From Podospora pseudocomata (lineage: Eukaryota; Ascomycota; Sordariomycetes; Sordariales; Podosporaceae): a stretch of DNA of 64,000 bases. Both the position numbers and the translations under genes were made by a program. The stretch lies in NCBI RefSeq assembly GCF_035222375.1, contig NC_085889.1, positions 4,092,001-4,156,000 of the forward strand, written 5' to 3'. Positions 12,944-23,826 of the stretch are shown one piece after another; positions within the stretch are counted from its first letter, which is position 1; every line of letters starts with the position of its first letter. Under the pieces are notes generated by a model that was not told the origin of the DNA, did no database searches, and saw only the letters and a list, made by a program, of their open reading frames with translations.

Positions 12944-13645
12944 TCACCTCCAATACGGCTTTTTTTGCTCTCAGTTGTTTATGTAGACGCTGCGACGCCT
13001 ACCTAATCAGTCTGTACTAATACCATTCGTAATCTACCGGGACGGCGTGTCTTCCAAGAGCAACCGTTCTTGGCGTATCTGTGTTATCGTGGTGATTCAA
13101 AAGAGCTGATCACCTGCGCCAGAGGGAACAATTGTTCCGGGAGTCTTCTGAGGCGGAGCGATAGTTCCGGAAGTCTGAAGTCAGTTCAGTATGTGAGCTT
13201 CGGTAAACACGGCTATCACGGCATTGATCATCCGCACCGACAAGTCGGTTGTGAATGCCACGATGATTGCTCAGGAATGCATTGACGTGCCTGTACACAT
13301 CGAGAATACCTAGTCTTTGTCGCACACTCTTATCGACTGTATGAATCCTATACTGACCACGGCGTGACGGTATCGACTTCTATAAGGCAGATCGCAGTTT
13401 ATAACCTTTCGTTTGGCAGCTGGGAGTAAGCAAAGAGTCACGATCTACAATATCCATAGCCAATGTCCAGACCACACTTTGGCTGCCCCTTTCACCGTCA
13501 CGCCATGGGATACCCAAGATGGCAAAGAGCACATTAGGCGGTCATCCTACTTTAAATTACTCTTTTCCACTCCTTCCCAGGGTAGTGTTTTGCTCGATCT
13601 TTTCCTTCCAGCTTAGGTATCATTACAGTTTTCTATTCTCTCAAA
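12944..13645. other. Intergenic, no gene seen
   Basis: About 700 bp between the NmrA-like gene and the decayed Thr-rich gene. The short frames present lack protein-like composition. No repeat or RNA gene was recognised. Confidence 0.5.
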
Positions 13646-15433
13646 ATGCCTATCGCACGGGTTTCGCTCAGCCCGTCCAATCTGGCGTGCTTTGCCACGG
13701 AGTGTTTGTACCAAGTGGTGGGGTTCTCTGATGCCGATGCGGCCGTCTAGTTCTCTTCTTGTGTGGCCGAGTTTGGCAGGCCCGTTGTGGTAACTGTGTA
13801 GGCTCTTTCTTGCACCTCGCCTCCTGTGTGGATGAAAGATACTAACATCGGCACATCAGAACGCCCACTGAAATAGCTTTCGCTACCGAAACCACAACGC
13901 TCAATTGCATTGACACCGTCCTCTCGCTCACAACGTCCACTTCGACTGTGGAGGCGACGTCGAACATAACCGCAACACAGGAGGAGATAACCACTGTGTA
14001 TGCAGTCACCAATGTTGTCACCACCACCGCCACCACCACGGCCACTGCCGATCCAACTCCTGAAGGCAAGACGCGGAAGCGCCAGGCCCCGTTTGGACCA
14101 TTTGGACCATTCGGTCCAGGAAGGCCATTTGGTTCAGGGAGGCCGTTTGGTCAGTTTGGTTCATTCGGTCCATTTGGTCCATTTGGCTTGAGGCTCCGCA
14201 CTAGAACGTCGTCGTCAACTCAAAGCCGCACCACCAGAACGTCGTCACTAAGAATGTCGTCGTCAAGAACGTCGTCATCAACCCGAAGTTCCATCAGACA
14301 GGGGTCATCAACTCAAAGAAACATTGCGACTTCTACGACGACCGAAACTACTGAGATGGTCACGGCAACTACGTCTTCTGCTCCTGTTTGCTCCGACTAC
14401 ACCAAATACTGGTCCGCCTGCTCGTGCATTGGTGCCGTCGCCGACATCACCGAGACAGTCACCGCTGAGATCGCTGAGACCTCTATGTCAGTGATCTCTG
14501 CAACAGCTAGCAACACCATTTCCTCCACTTCTGTGTTTGTCGTGGACGAAACCGTCACCACAACTGATTACCCGCTCGTGACTGTGTCCACCACGTCAAC
14601 CCTCCTCACCAACACCAGGACTACAACAACCACCACGACCACTGTTTAGCCAGTCCAAACGATCAATGTGGTTGTGGTTGGAGGCATCTATTCGGCCCGG
14701 TACCTCTCTGGCTCCGACAACAGCTATATAAGCTCGGCTGCCAACTTAGCTGGTGCAACTAATATTTTGTACCGCCCTGGTGAACAGCCTCTGTTGGCTG
14801 CCGACCCTAGGATCAAGCTCTATGCGAGACAATACGACACTAGTCCCCACGGTATCTTGTACTTTGCGAGCGACCAGGTGGCTGCTGGAAGGGGAGATGC
14901 GGTTGTGACATGCAAGGTTGACCAGGACGGCTTGGTGATCTGCATCGCACCTGAGACGGGGTACACTAAGCTCACGACTTGCCCCTCCTCGGGTATCTTC
15001 ACTTTGTCGGCACCAGACTACAGGTCGCCGGGCTGTGCCGAGCCGGTTCAGTTCAAGGTCGGGAACAGAGTAAGCAAGCTGGTCACGCTCGGCGACCCCA
15101 GCCAGTTTAGAGGCATGTACCTCACAGGCTCCGTTTCCGCCTCTCTGAGTTTTAGTGACAGCGCGGGTGGCGCAACCGACTTTGGGCATACCTCTAGTGG
15201 ACTATGGGACGTTAGTTGATAAGGATGCGGCCGTCTTATTCCTGAAGACACGCGACGACGCTTTACAGAGCGGGGATCTGTCTGCGACATGCAGCGTTGT
15301 CCAGGACGGCCTCATGAGATGTTCTATATCTGCGCTGGAGTTGGGCTCGTTATGGCGCTGCGATGATAAACTCATTGCAACAGTGGATTGGATACGCCCC
15401 GGCTGTGTTAGAGCTCAGCTCAAGGTCGTGTAG
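13646..15433 (+). pseudogene. Broken Thr-rich, Phe-Gly-Pro-repeat protein with two related Cys domains
   Basis: A coding track starts at ATG 13646 and meets TAG at 13748. A probable intron follows (GTAACT donor near 13790, ACTAAC branch, CATCAG acceptor at 13859), although the phase across it does not match. From 13861 the frame is open to a TAG at 14647-14649, resumes in the same frame to about 15185, then shifts by one base near a GGG run and ends at 15433. The product would have a Thr/Val-rich part, an RKR dibasic site followed by Phe-Gly-Pro repeats (14089-14190), an Arg/Ser stretch, a CSCIGAVADI segment, a Thr-rich linker, and two tandem domains of about 65 aa sharing QDGL...C...PGC...KVV. 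It looks like a former secreted or wall-associated protein. Family not recognised. A sequencing error at the GGG run cannot be excluded, but the two TAG codons argue for a dead gene. Confidence 0.55.
14089..14190 (+). repeat. 9-bp minisatellite coding for Phe-Gly-Pro repeats
   Basis: About eleven degenerate units of the type TTTGGACCA lie in tandem. They keep reading frame and encode Phe-Gly-Pro/Ser/Arg triplets directly after a dibasic RKR site. Confidence 0.8.
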
Positions 15434-16135
15434 ATGGTCTGCGTGGTAGGGCTTTACACCTAGGTACCTAGTTATAAAGAGATTGCTCCGGGTAGGGGAT
15501 GGGAATGACGCGGTTTTACATATGTGTACCCCTAGTGGCTGATGGGTATAGAATACGTAAGATGAGTGTCTTTTGAGATCTCTTTCGTCCAATTTATACA
15601 TGAAGGTCACAATACTTATCTCCGAGCACTGTGACATAATTAATGTAGGTCAGCATGAGGAACGATTCGCGTGAATAACATTGCTAAGATAGTTTCAGAG
15701 AGGCCGGTATAACCGAGGTGAGCACAGGGTTTGGTGTAAGTCGGATCGCTAAATAGCTAACGTTAAGTTGAAATAGTACCTACCTTTATAATGTCCCTAA
15801 CTTTGGTACTATTCAGCGAAGCACACCCAAGGCCGACTATGAAGGTGCTCCGAAAATTCGGAATTTCCCATTGCCATAGCCCATCAAGGTACCGCCGAAA
15901 AGCAGAATCATCTTGGGGCAAATGCCTGTTGAACTGTCTTTCCCAAGTTTTGCCACTTCAGCCTTAACAACATCAAACCTTGACCCCAGTACAACAAGTG
16001 GGTTCTCAACCTCCACCAACCACAAGCCACGCAAAAAACGAGGGAAAACTGAAACCATCCCAAACGCCGAAACTCCCGATCCATGAAGCCAATTCCCGGC
16101 CAACCCGTCCATCAACTCAGTGGCCAAGGCACATC
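15434..16135. other. Intergenic with a CTAGGTACCTAG palindrome
   Basis: About 700 bp without a recognised gene. A perfect 12-bp palindrome CTAGGTACCTAG sits at 15460-15471 and recurs in variant form elsewhere in the window. The right end abuts tRNA-Lys. Confidence 0.45.
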
Positions 16136-16223
16136 GCCCGGCTAGCTCAATCGGTAGAGCGTGAGACTCTTAAGGAGTTCCTCCGTAATCTCAAGGTTGT
16201 GGGTTCGACCCCCACGTCGGGCT
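16136..16223 (+). tRNA. tRNA-Lys (anticodon CUU) with a short intron
   Basis: A complete cloverleaf can be drawn. The acceptor stem is GCCCGGC/GTCGGGC with one G-T pair. The D-arm is GCTC...GAGC. The anticodon stem TGAGA/TCTCA encloses loop CTCTTAA (anticodon CTT), and the T-arm is GTGGG/CCCAC with loop TTCGACC. Discriminator base T is at 16223. About 15 nt after position 37 form an intron of the canonical tRNA type. The mature length is 73 nt before CCA addition. It lies at the edge between the conserved block and the accessory stretch. Confidence 0.93.
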
Positions 16224-16913
16224 CAATTCCCGTTACACGATGTGGTCATTTCTTTTTGCCCATAAAAGCTCCCTGTCCCTTCAAAAGGGTCCAGAACAAG
16301 TAGCCATGAAGACAGAAAACCGCACCTTCTGAACAACAATGAAGACTCGAACCTGTCGTTATGATCACGAGAGCGAGAACGTGTTCCTGGACCTGATAGT
16401 CAGTCCACTTAATGTTTTGAGGGAAGCTGCTGACTCAGCAAACGGGCTTACGTGTTAATTACGGTAGACGTCTTGAAGGGGATGTTTCTTGCGATTCCGT
16501 TTCCCCACTCCGTTTCCCAAATCTACAGTTGTGTGTTTCTAACCACTGCTTTGTGCCCTTCATGTCACCAACGCGTTGCAAATTTTCTTCGTATCCAACC
16601 AAACGCGTTTGCGGCGGTTGCAAGGCACAGCTGCCCTTGGTATGGGGGGTAAAGGGATAAAGCCACTTTTCCCAGCCGCTTTTGCTTATTGCTCCCCGTT
16701 TCTGGGCTAACATGGGTTGCAATCGCGCTCCATAGTCTGTTAACTTCACAACCTTCGATGGGGTAGATTACTCCACTGCCTTGGCGGCGCTCCTGATAGA
16801 CTCATCCAAGCTTGGCCCAAGAACGAGAAGAAGGTCGGGCTTCTTTGCTGATTATGGTTGGTGAGATCGGCGATGTTTCCACCACCCCAGTTATTCTCAG
16901 CTAGCTAGAGGAT
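16224..16913. other. Intergenic, no gene seen
   Basis: About 690 bp after tRNA-Lys. No coding track of protein-like composition and no complete RNA gene. A T-arm-like GGTTCGAGTC occurs on the minus strand near 16332 but does not extend into a tRNA. Confidence 0.45.
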
Positions 16914-17524
16914 ATTTGGTCAAAGTCGGCCAATGGAGCTCTTCCGCTGTATATCAATCCAGTCCTGGTTGGGGATGCCAAAAATCGACAACAAGGGCTC
17001 TTCTTCGTCCGCAAGATCTCCCTCCAGCTCCTCATCCTAGAAGTAAGCTTCCCAGCAGACCAGGCATCGCAAGGATTCAGCACTGCCATGTAGTGGGATG
17101 CAATTTGCGGTAGCATCTTCACCCAACGAGAGGCTGATTGTACGTTCAAGCCCGACCACATTCCCATTGTTCTCTGTGGGCTTACTGCTACTGGACTGTG
17201 CCGTGGATCACGAGTGCGAGCGCCAGGCCTCGCAACCGTCTCTGCGTATTTCTCAGGGCCTTTTCGTGAAAAACCTCGCCCATAGCATACATACCACTTT
17301 TGGAGTCGTAGTCCTGGACCTGTCAGCCAATACTAAGGCAGTAGAATTCAACTAACTTATGGGAATACCGGCAGCCGTGCTGATCCCAGCCTTGTAACCA
17401 CCAAGACTTGTTTAGCCCCAGCTACAACATTTGCAATGATTCGTAACTCGGGCTCTATAAGGTTCCAGACGTAAACAAAATGATCTGTCAGTATTTCACC
17501 ATTCGGGTTCGCTGCGGTCTCCAT
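16914..17524 (-). pseudogene. Decayed multi-exon gene of unknown family
   Basis: On the minus strand ATG 17524 opens a 52-codon exon (METAANPNGEILTDHFVYVW...) ending at a GTATTC donor. A 49-nt intron (17368-17320, GCTGACAG acceptor) joins in phase 0 to an exon starting VQDYDSKSGMYAMGEV. That exon runs to TAG at about 17190. Protein-like sequence continues at once in another frame (NNGNVVGLERTISLSL...), passes a TAG near 17050 and ends in an acidic tail (DEELEGDLADEEEPLL) before a stop at 16914. One frameshift and one or two stops therefore break an otherwise coherent gene. An extra unrecognised intron could account for part of this. Function not recognised. Confidence 0.4.
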
Positions 17525-17740
17525 TCTAGGTCTCCTTCTAAGCGATGAGGGAGAGTAAGAGACAGAAACAGGGACACTAGAAGCTGCCTCAAACAGCAGC
17601 CTTTACCGCCCACCTACACTGGAATCGCGGGTGCTAATCCCGTCGCATTAGCAGAGAACCAACAAGATCTCGCCAAAGAGGCGTCTTGAGGTTGTCATTG
17701 GTTCTAGTACGTGTGGCTCACCCTGCTCAGCAGGAGGGGG

Positions 17741-18195
17741 AAGCCAGGGTATAACGAGAACACTATCGCCACCCCCCTGAGTCTCTCCAACTTCACCCAT
17801 CTTTCTTTCTCGCTCACCTCACTACATATATCTCCCCTCCAAGCGCTCATGCGGCCGGTCGCTCTGTCAACCCTGGTTCAAGCTCGAGTCTGCTGGTTAT
17901 CATAACGAGTGACCCATCTATTGTCCCCCCAAACCCGCCCCCCAACTGGTGGAAGACCGGCTTCGTGATCACGAATCTAGATAATGATCCCCACTAGGTG
18001 ACGCATGGCCACTACGATCTTTCAAACCTGGACTGGTGGGACGGCTTTGAATCCGGGGATCTCGACAGGTTGCATTTTGCCAGGGTCGAGGAGATAGCCC
18101 GACACCGCTCGTCTTTGCGGTCGACCAGTGATGCCACTATAGATTCGCTAACTATCGATGACCAATCAACCGCTCGCGTTCTCAGGAACCCCTGA
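17741..18195 (+). pseudogene. Dead tandem paralogue of the small acidic-protein gene
   Basis: The stretch THGHYDLSNLDWWDGFESGD (from 18001) matches THGGYNLKDPIWWDDYEPGD of the intact gene 1.2 kb downstream. The match runs on through DLDRL and RVEE at similar spacing. Upstream coding sequence aligns too (NWWK...DNDPH against EWWL...DRDPY), but a TAG at 17996-17998 interrupts it. The promoter is also duplicated: GAAGCCAGGGTATAAC at 17740-17755 mirrors GAAGCCAGAGTATAAA at 18756-18771. This is a tandem duplication in which one copy has decayed. No start codon could be assigned confidently. Confidence 0.6.
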
Positions 18196-18558
18196 CAGTT
18201 ATCCCGGGTTGCACGAATGGACCGTCCTCCTTCTCGCCGGTCAGCAAGACTTGCCTAAATAAAAGCTCCTCCTCCCCGAAAGTCAGTGAGAATTTCAAAG
18301 TGAATTATATATCCCGCCTTAGACCGGTAGTTCTAGGCCTCTCAGAATATGTAGATAGGGGAAGACTAACTATACTTACGGGAATGCCTGAGGCGGCGCC
18401 ATTGCCAGCCCCGATGAACACTAAGTTCGCGCTGGAAATAGTATTGGTAATAGCACGCAGCTCGTATTGGTAGTCCTTTTGAACGTAAATGTGGGATCTT
18501 GTGTTCCAATACCGTGCTGTCTAGAAGGTGTTCAGATGCTATCTTAGGCTGGGGAGGG

Positions 18559-18584
18559 GTAGGAGAGGTAGGAGAGGTAGGAGA
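18559..18584. repeat. 9-bp tandem repeat (GTAGGAGAG x about 3)
   Basis: Three near-perfect units in tandem between the two tandem paralogues. No coding role seen. Confidence 0.75.
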
Positions 18585-18755
18585 CAGAAAGCGGTGTGGT
18601 GAAGGCATCAGAGACTGAGTGACTGAACGGTATAATATAGCTGCTGCCACCAGTTCAACTCCCACGCACCACCATCAGTTACGTCACGGCGTGATGGCGC
18701 CATGTTGGTGAAAAGCATCCTTGAATCCTGGGAGACCACATCCTCAGGCAGGCGG

Positions 18756-18771
18756 GAAGCCAGAGTATAAA
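18756..18771 (+). promoter_or_regulatory. TATA-box promoter element shared by the tandem paralogues
   Basis: GAAGCCAGAGTATAAA lies 122 bp (TATA to ATG) before the intact small gene. The same context (GAAGCCAGGGTATAAC) occurs at 17740-17755 before the dead copy. The shared box suggests the promoter was duplicated with the gene. Confidence 0.5.
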
Positions 18772-18887
18772 GGTATAGTCATCTCCTCCTTTCCCCATCT
18801 CTCCAACTTCCCTCTCTTCTCTTCTTTGCTCATGCCGCCTCCCCAAGCATCTCTTCTACACTCAAAGCTCTTTCCTGCGCCACCATA

Positions 18888-19492
18888 ATGTCGGCCACAA
18901 ACAGTACTGGTGCTGACATCTCCCACCACAGCTTCACCCCTGAAGACACGACCGTCGTACACAGTTGGACCCATCCTTCGCAGTCAGACCAAGACGGTGA
19001 TCCAATGTTGGTGTTTGCAATTCCGACAGGTATGACTCAAGCTCTAAATCGGCAAGTTCTGAGGATATTCCCAGCTCTCAAACGCCATCGCCAGGGTTGC
19101 CAATTAACTTTAATTGCGACATCCCAGTCCCCCGTACGGAGTTGGAGCTGCCACGCGAATGGTGGCTCAATGAAACCAAGATTGAGGACCCCGATCGTGA
19201 TCCCTACAAACTCACACACGGAGGCTACAACCTCAAAGACCCCATTTGGTGGGACGACTATGAGCCTGGTGATCTTGACAGGTTGGCCGTACCCAGAGTT
19301 GAAGAGTTATTCAACTTTCTCCGCCAGCAGCTGAAGGCTTCTGGGGACGCCAGAACTGGTGATACACTCGCTCCTCCTTCTGCACCAACCGGAGAAGGTC
19401 CGACGCGTAGCGTGGTCGCCCGCCCCTTAATTCCACACATCGCACGCCCAAGTACGCCCCAACAGGACGTCCACGTGGTCGTCCTCCCCTAA
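18888..19492 (+). CDS. Small acidic protein of unknown function, two exons
   Basis: Exon 1 (18888-19029) and exon 2 (19095-19492) are joined across a 65-nt intron with a GGTATG donor and GCCAG acceptor, giving 179 aa. The phase matches exactly (IPT-G-LPINFNCDIPVP), which supports the model. Exon 2 has two Trp-rich acidic motifs: ELELPREWWLNETKIEDPD, then GGYNLKDPIWWDDYEPGD followed by DLDRL. The C-terminal third is Pro/Ala/Thr-rich and probably disordered. No signal peptide or membrane segment. A decayed paralogue with the same promoter lies just upstream, so the family has duplicated locally. Family not recognised; probably lineage-restricted. Confidence 0.6.
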
Positions 19493-20100
19493 CTCGCAGG
19501 AAATGACGTCAGCTTGGATCATTCTTGGTGTATTGCGAATTCTGAGAAGTGATTAGTAGGAGTCGTAGCCGTAGATTTGAGATTGGTGGGGGCAAGGGGG
19601 TGCGAAGGGTGGATAAGGCAGATAGATACCATGTACCTAACTTACTCTTCTTTTAAGGTGGGAATTCCGAATTATATCACGTTACGGAAATCTCTTCGAT
19701 CGGGTTCGTATCTGGCGAATACGATGCGAGAGGAAGCAGCTTGACACCAGCCACCCACATATTCGCATCATTCTCTCCAAAAAGTAAATAACGGCATTGC
19801 GCATAACAAGGATGGCGTCGGGCTCTGTCTACATGCCGCGGTGATGCAGTGGGCACTTTCAGATATCTCTTGATTTGGCAACTTACTGAGAATCATAATA
19901 TGAATATTGTTTCTCTGAGACGATTAAAGTCATACCGCCATTGTAGATTGTGAGAAGAATCAGGTCTGCCTAAGATAGAGCGCACTGCGCAGAAAGAAGC
20001 ACATGTGGACAGGTGGTAGAGTCCCTACATACGAATTGTTGCTGCCTGGGGATATATATTGGAGTATAATTATACCGAGGCCTTTCACCTCTCTTCTCAA
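19493..20100. other. Intergenic, no gene seen
   Basis: About 600 bp of AT-rich sequence after the small acidic-protein gene. No coding or RNA feature recognised. Confidence 0.45.
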
Positions 20101-21010
20101 CTAGAGCTCGTCGGATTGGCGCACGAGGAAAATTGAGTCTCCACTGGCTTCCCTCACCCACCCTTCATCTAGATCTTCCAGCTCGGCCAGTTCAACCTCA
20201 ATTAGATCGTCTTCGCCCTCTTCCTCATCCCTCCATCTCTCAACCGAATACCACCACGGTTGCGAAAGGCGGGGCTTGTCGACACGCTTGCTCGACAGCC
20301 ACGCGTGGCGAATTTTGCATGCAATACCGTACCATACTCTGTTGAGTATGGTATCGTAAATACTGTATGGAAAACCGCACTGGACGCCGCACTTATCAAC
20401 GGAGTCCAACTCCAGCGGCAATGGCGACCTCTCAACCACACTACGATCTCATATTGTCGATCAAGTTACAAAAGCACAACAAGTTGACGAAAGCGACGCG
20501 GCCGACTCAAAGGGTGAGCTCCTATTCATCGGTGGCCACCGTGCAACCAAAGACCATAAGTCTCGCAGCGGCGTCGATAACGAAAGGAAGAAGATAGAGA
20601 TCCCGAGTTCGAAGTTCACTTCTTTGGGTCCCAAAGCCCACCTCTCGCTTCACCTCTCTGGACATGCTGAATTTTGGCCCCAGCTGCACGGGAAGCACAG
20701 AAACGCCGGAAGGATCCTGTACACCCAGCTCGACCGTGTTGATCCAGCTCTTGGCGGTCAACGAGGTCACCGAGGGGCCTTGCGCGACCTTGAGGCCCAT
20801 CCCCATGAAGACAGGCGGCTAGCTCTTACGCATGGCGTATTTGCTGATGTCGGGCGGGCGCATGCTCTCCTCGAGGTACGCGGGCGGTGGGTCGAAGCTG
20901 AGGGTGTCGAGGACGCGAAACTAGCTTTACCTGGCGTCGGGAGAGTCGTCTCCAAAGAATCCGCCACTCTTGAGGGCTACAATCCCATACCATCCACGCC
21001 ACTCACAGGG
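20101..21010 (-). pseudogene. Decayed gene(s) of unknown family with several nonsense codons
   Basis: One minus-strand frame can be read from about 21010 down to 20522. It begins WRGWYGIVALKSGGFFGDDS, passes TAA (20929-20927) and TAG (20923-20921), continues FRVLDTLSFDPPPAYLEESM, passes TAG (20821-20819), and runs on as VFMGMGLKVAQGPSVTSLTA... to a stop at 20522. All three internal stops would be Gln codons (CAA/CAG) after a single C-to-T reversal. A second minus-strand frame (20439-20101) with an acidic tail (DEEEGEDDLIEVELAELEDL) follows downstream and may be part of the same gene. Family not recognised. Confidence 0.45.
20330..20353. repeat. Perfect hairpin (10-bp stem, 4-nt loop)
   Basis: ACCATACTC and GAGTATGGT flank a TGTT loop, and one further T-A pair extends the stem. 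The hairpin lies inside the decayed minus-strand gene region. Confidence 0.6.
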
Positions 21011-21394
21011 ACATGGTGAAGTTTGCCTCTGCAGAGGAGAATGGGTTCAAGAGATTGCTGGGAGAGCTAGTCCGATGGGCATCGCAAGCCGGTAAGGAGA
21101 CTTGGGCGATTGCTTCTGAGAACACACTGTGCTAAATTTGTTCAGGTGGCCAAGTACTATACCAAGACATTCAAAAAAGCCTCGAATCGCTGGTCTTTCT
21201 GCGGCTTCCTTCAGTGAGGCATCGCCACTTCAGAATGTCGCGGCGGGAAAAGGTATCGCTGCACAGAACGCACATATAAGGCCTATCGCCAATATCTGCC
21301 AAGAGAAAAATACGTCAGAATTAGGCTCGTGCACCGCGGGAGAACCTGAACTTACGGCGGAGGAGATGGCGCTTCAAGTGCTTGGCATGTAAGA

Positions 21395-21695
21395 GTTTGT
21401 GCAATGTAGACAAGGAAACCCTCCGTCGTTGCAGTGGTTTCTCGGCGTTGCCGTGATCAGAGACAGAGCCAACAAGACAAGACTCTTTGGCTCTCTCAGG
21501 CTGAGTACATCAACAAAATGGATCGATTCGTCCGCAACGGGGCGGAAGATTCGCAAAACCCCCATGACAGCAGTGGAGTTGGTTCCATTCGAAGGAGAAA
21601 GCAACATACGCCGAGATCACCAATCATCAACGGATGATCGGTTCAATCTTCCCAACAGCACAGCTTTTCCAGGATTGAGGGGAGATGTATTCTAG
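21395..21695 (+). mobile_element. Ty1/copia reverse transcriptase relic
   Basis: A plus-strand frame reads SLQWFLGVAVIRDRANKT. The next segment, in another frame, reads TLWLSQAEYINKMDRFV. A further segment reads YAEITNHQRMIGSI. In this order and spacing they match the 'WFLG..V.RDR....L.LSQ..YI.K' block and the later 'EI..YQR.IGSI' block of copia RT. At least two frameshifts separate them and no LTR, integrase or full RT was found alongside. This is a short dead fragment. Confidence 0.6.
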
Positions 21696-21989
21696 GTATT
21701 CCCTTTGAGCTAGAAGACCATCGGCTACAGACATAAGCAGACGGGATGGTAATTTATTCCGAGAATATATATAATAGCTAGTGGTGGGCGGATGGGGAGT
21801 CACGACGCCGTCGTTCCACAAAACACAAAGAAGCTAATAATTGTGAATCGCCCCTCTTTAACAATGCGGAGTTTCCCATCTCCATCCTTGCCAACGACAG
21901 GACTCTGGTCGAAGCTTTGGGACTTGCTCGTTCGACGGTGGTCAGGACATTCCCTGCAGACAACGTCTCCATTCTGGTGTCGATCACTG

Positions 21990-22135
21990 CCATCAAGGCC
22001 AATGACGAGATGGTACGAGGCACCACACACCTGGATTTGCTGCTTACATCCTTTGGCAATACAAGTTCGCTTTATGTTGACATTGTTTAGGTGGCCACAA
22101 ATAGAGCAAGACCCTTTCAACGACGAAGATTTCAT
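21990..22135 (-). pseudogene. Cys/His-rich fragment, possibly transposon-derived
   Basis: From ATG 22135 the minus strand encodes CSICGHLNN, then CIAKGCKQQIQVCG, a YH, and CRECPDH: regularly spaced Cys/His pairs of a zinc-binding type. Such modules end several fungal transposases, but no transposase core was recognised nearby. The frame then runs into non-protein-like sequence. Confidence 0.3.
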
Positions 22136-22892
22136 GTTCCCTATCGTTTCTTGTGCTGCAACTATACGCCACGTGCTATGAAAACCGAGATCAGTATCAT
22201 GCTGAATCCAAGTACTTTCCAGGGTATGCTAGTTTCCTACACCACAGGCAGAGAGTAGTTATATTCAACGGTAGTTATCAATTTGCGCGGGAATTTCAAA
22301 TCAAAACATGAACTGCTGAGGATGTAGATATTCCCGAGCGGCGCTTAACCAGGTGTGGACTCCCGGAATCAAGGTTGTAAGGCCAATGTAGGTATGCCTG
22401 ATCAGTATAGTTAGAATGGTAGCAATCAAAGGGTGAGAGATGGCTGGGAAAGACAGAAGACCCTCAATCCGGCCCTCGTAAAGAAATCTGGGCGAAAGTC
22501 GCAATATATATACATGAATAATGTGACAGGAGCAGGTTCTCTACGTTGGGCTGAAATCAGTTGTGATACAAAGTATAGACATAATATTAGCGTTTGGCCA
22601 TCATGGCACCACCCCTCCACTACTCTGAGCTACCCCCACTTGCCACTTGCCCAAGATAGCTTCCTCACTCCGTAATAGCACAACAAAGATCGTAGCTTCC
22701 CCAAAGACACCCCGTAATATTTACACAAAGCATTGGGACCAGGGAAGTAGGATTACCTGAAAGCACTCTTCGATTTACTTTGTTAGTGGTACAACCTGCA
22801 CCTGTGAAGGTCTTAGACTGTAAGGTAGGACGCCTAACGGGAGCTGACAGTGATACAAGGAGGTTGTTGAACGGTCAGATAAGTGCGTACAC
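22136..22892. other. Gene-poor AT-rich sequence
   Basis: No coding track of protein-like composition. It lies between transposon-like relics. Confidence 0.45.
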
Positions 22893-23198
22893 TGTCACTA
22901 TAAGCAGGTGCTCTAACTAAGAGCTTGAGAGTGAATAAGATAGTAGACAAATGAACTTGATTGCTTGCGTGAGGAGTTCAAGCATCCTCGGACAGGGAAT
23001 GCACAGCATTCCCCTTACTATATAGTACACTATGTACATCATTCCGACCAATGAAAGTGGACCGGAGCCTAAGACTCCTGATCCTCGGGCCTCTTTCACT
23101 CCGGCCTCTCCTCATTAGTTCGCTTGCCTGCTCTACTTCTAAGTTGCTTCTTTTGCCTGAAGCATCCATGCTTCCAGCACCACGTTGGGGTCATGACA
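22893..23198. repeat. Putative solo LTR (about 306 bp)
   Basis: The segment starts TGTCACTATAAGC and ends GGTCATGACA, so it has TG...CA ends with a 5-bp terminal inverted repeat (TGTCA/TGACA). It contains a TATATAGT box suitable for LTR transcription. Flanking 5-mers (TACAC and GTTAG) do not match, so no target-site duplication is visible, and no second copy exists in the window. The call rests on shape only. Confidence 0.3.
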
Positions 23199-23306
23199 GT
23201 TAGGCCTACTTATGTGCTTGTGTACCGAGCTTACTAGAAATTCCTTGAGCACTTATTTTTCACCAAAGGACATTATTAAGGTACATTTCATAACCTGGGT
23301 GGCACC

Positions 23307-23826
23307 TGTCGGAATATAGTACTTGGTTATTGAATTGATTATGATTTCATTGATCTTCTTCTGCTGCTCTCTGGCAGAGCCGTAATGGGAAGGTATGTGT
23401 AACGCCAAGGGCGCTGTAGTCACAAGGCGAAACCGAGTTCAACAAGAGAATAGAAGGTGCTTAGTTAGGGGATGTGTAGGTAGTCTATTGAAGCCTGTCC
23501 CTCTCTTCAAAGCTGGGAGGAGGGACCTTTACTTATACTATGGCCACCATAGCACGTGTTGCTTCTTCTGACTTTCAGCTGTTGCTTTATGTGAGGGCTG
23601 GTCATCAGGACACTGGTTATGACACCAATGGCGAAGGTTCGGGTCAATGAACCTTGTTTGGAATAAGGTTTCCTTTGCAGTGGATCTAGCCACGGTTATT
23701 ATATATGTCATGTCTTCTTCGTTCTTTCTTTTCATTTTTGCTTTGTTCTTCTCCTCTTTATCCTAGAGTCTTCGCCCATAGTGCCAATAAAGATGAGTTC
23801 CGCCCTCTGCATACCAGGCCGTGACA
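23307..23826. repeat. Putative solo LTR (about 520 bp)
   Basis: The segment has TG...CA ends: TGTCGGAATA at the left and GGCCGTGACA at the right. Read on the minus strand it begins TGTCACGGCC, and it has a TATATAAT box near the middle. No matching target-site duplication and no second copy in the window. Tentative. Confidence 0.28.

Noticed and set aside
16320-16412. tRNA-like GGTTCGAGTC on the minus strand
   Set aside because: No pairing acceptor stem or D-arm, and the anticodon loop lacks the invariant U33.
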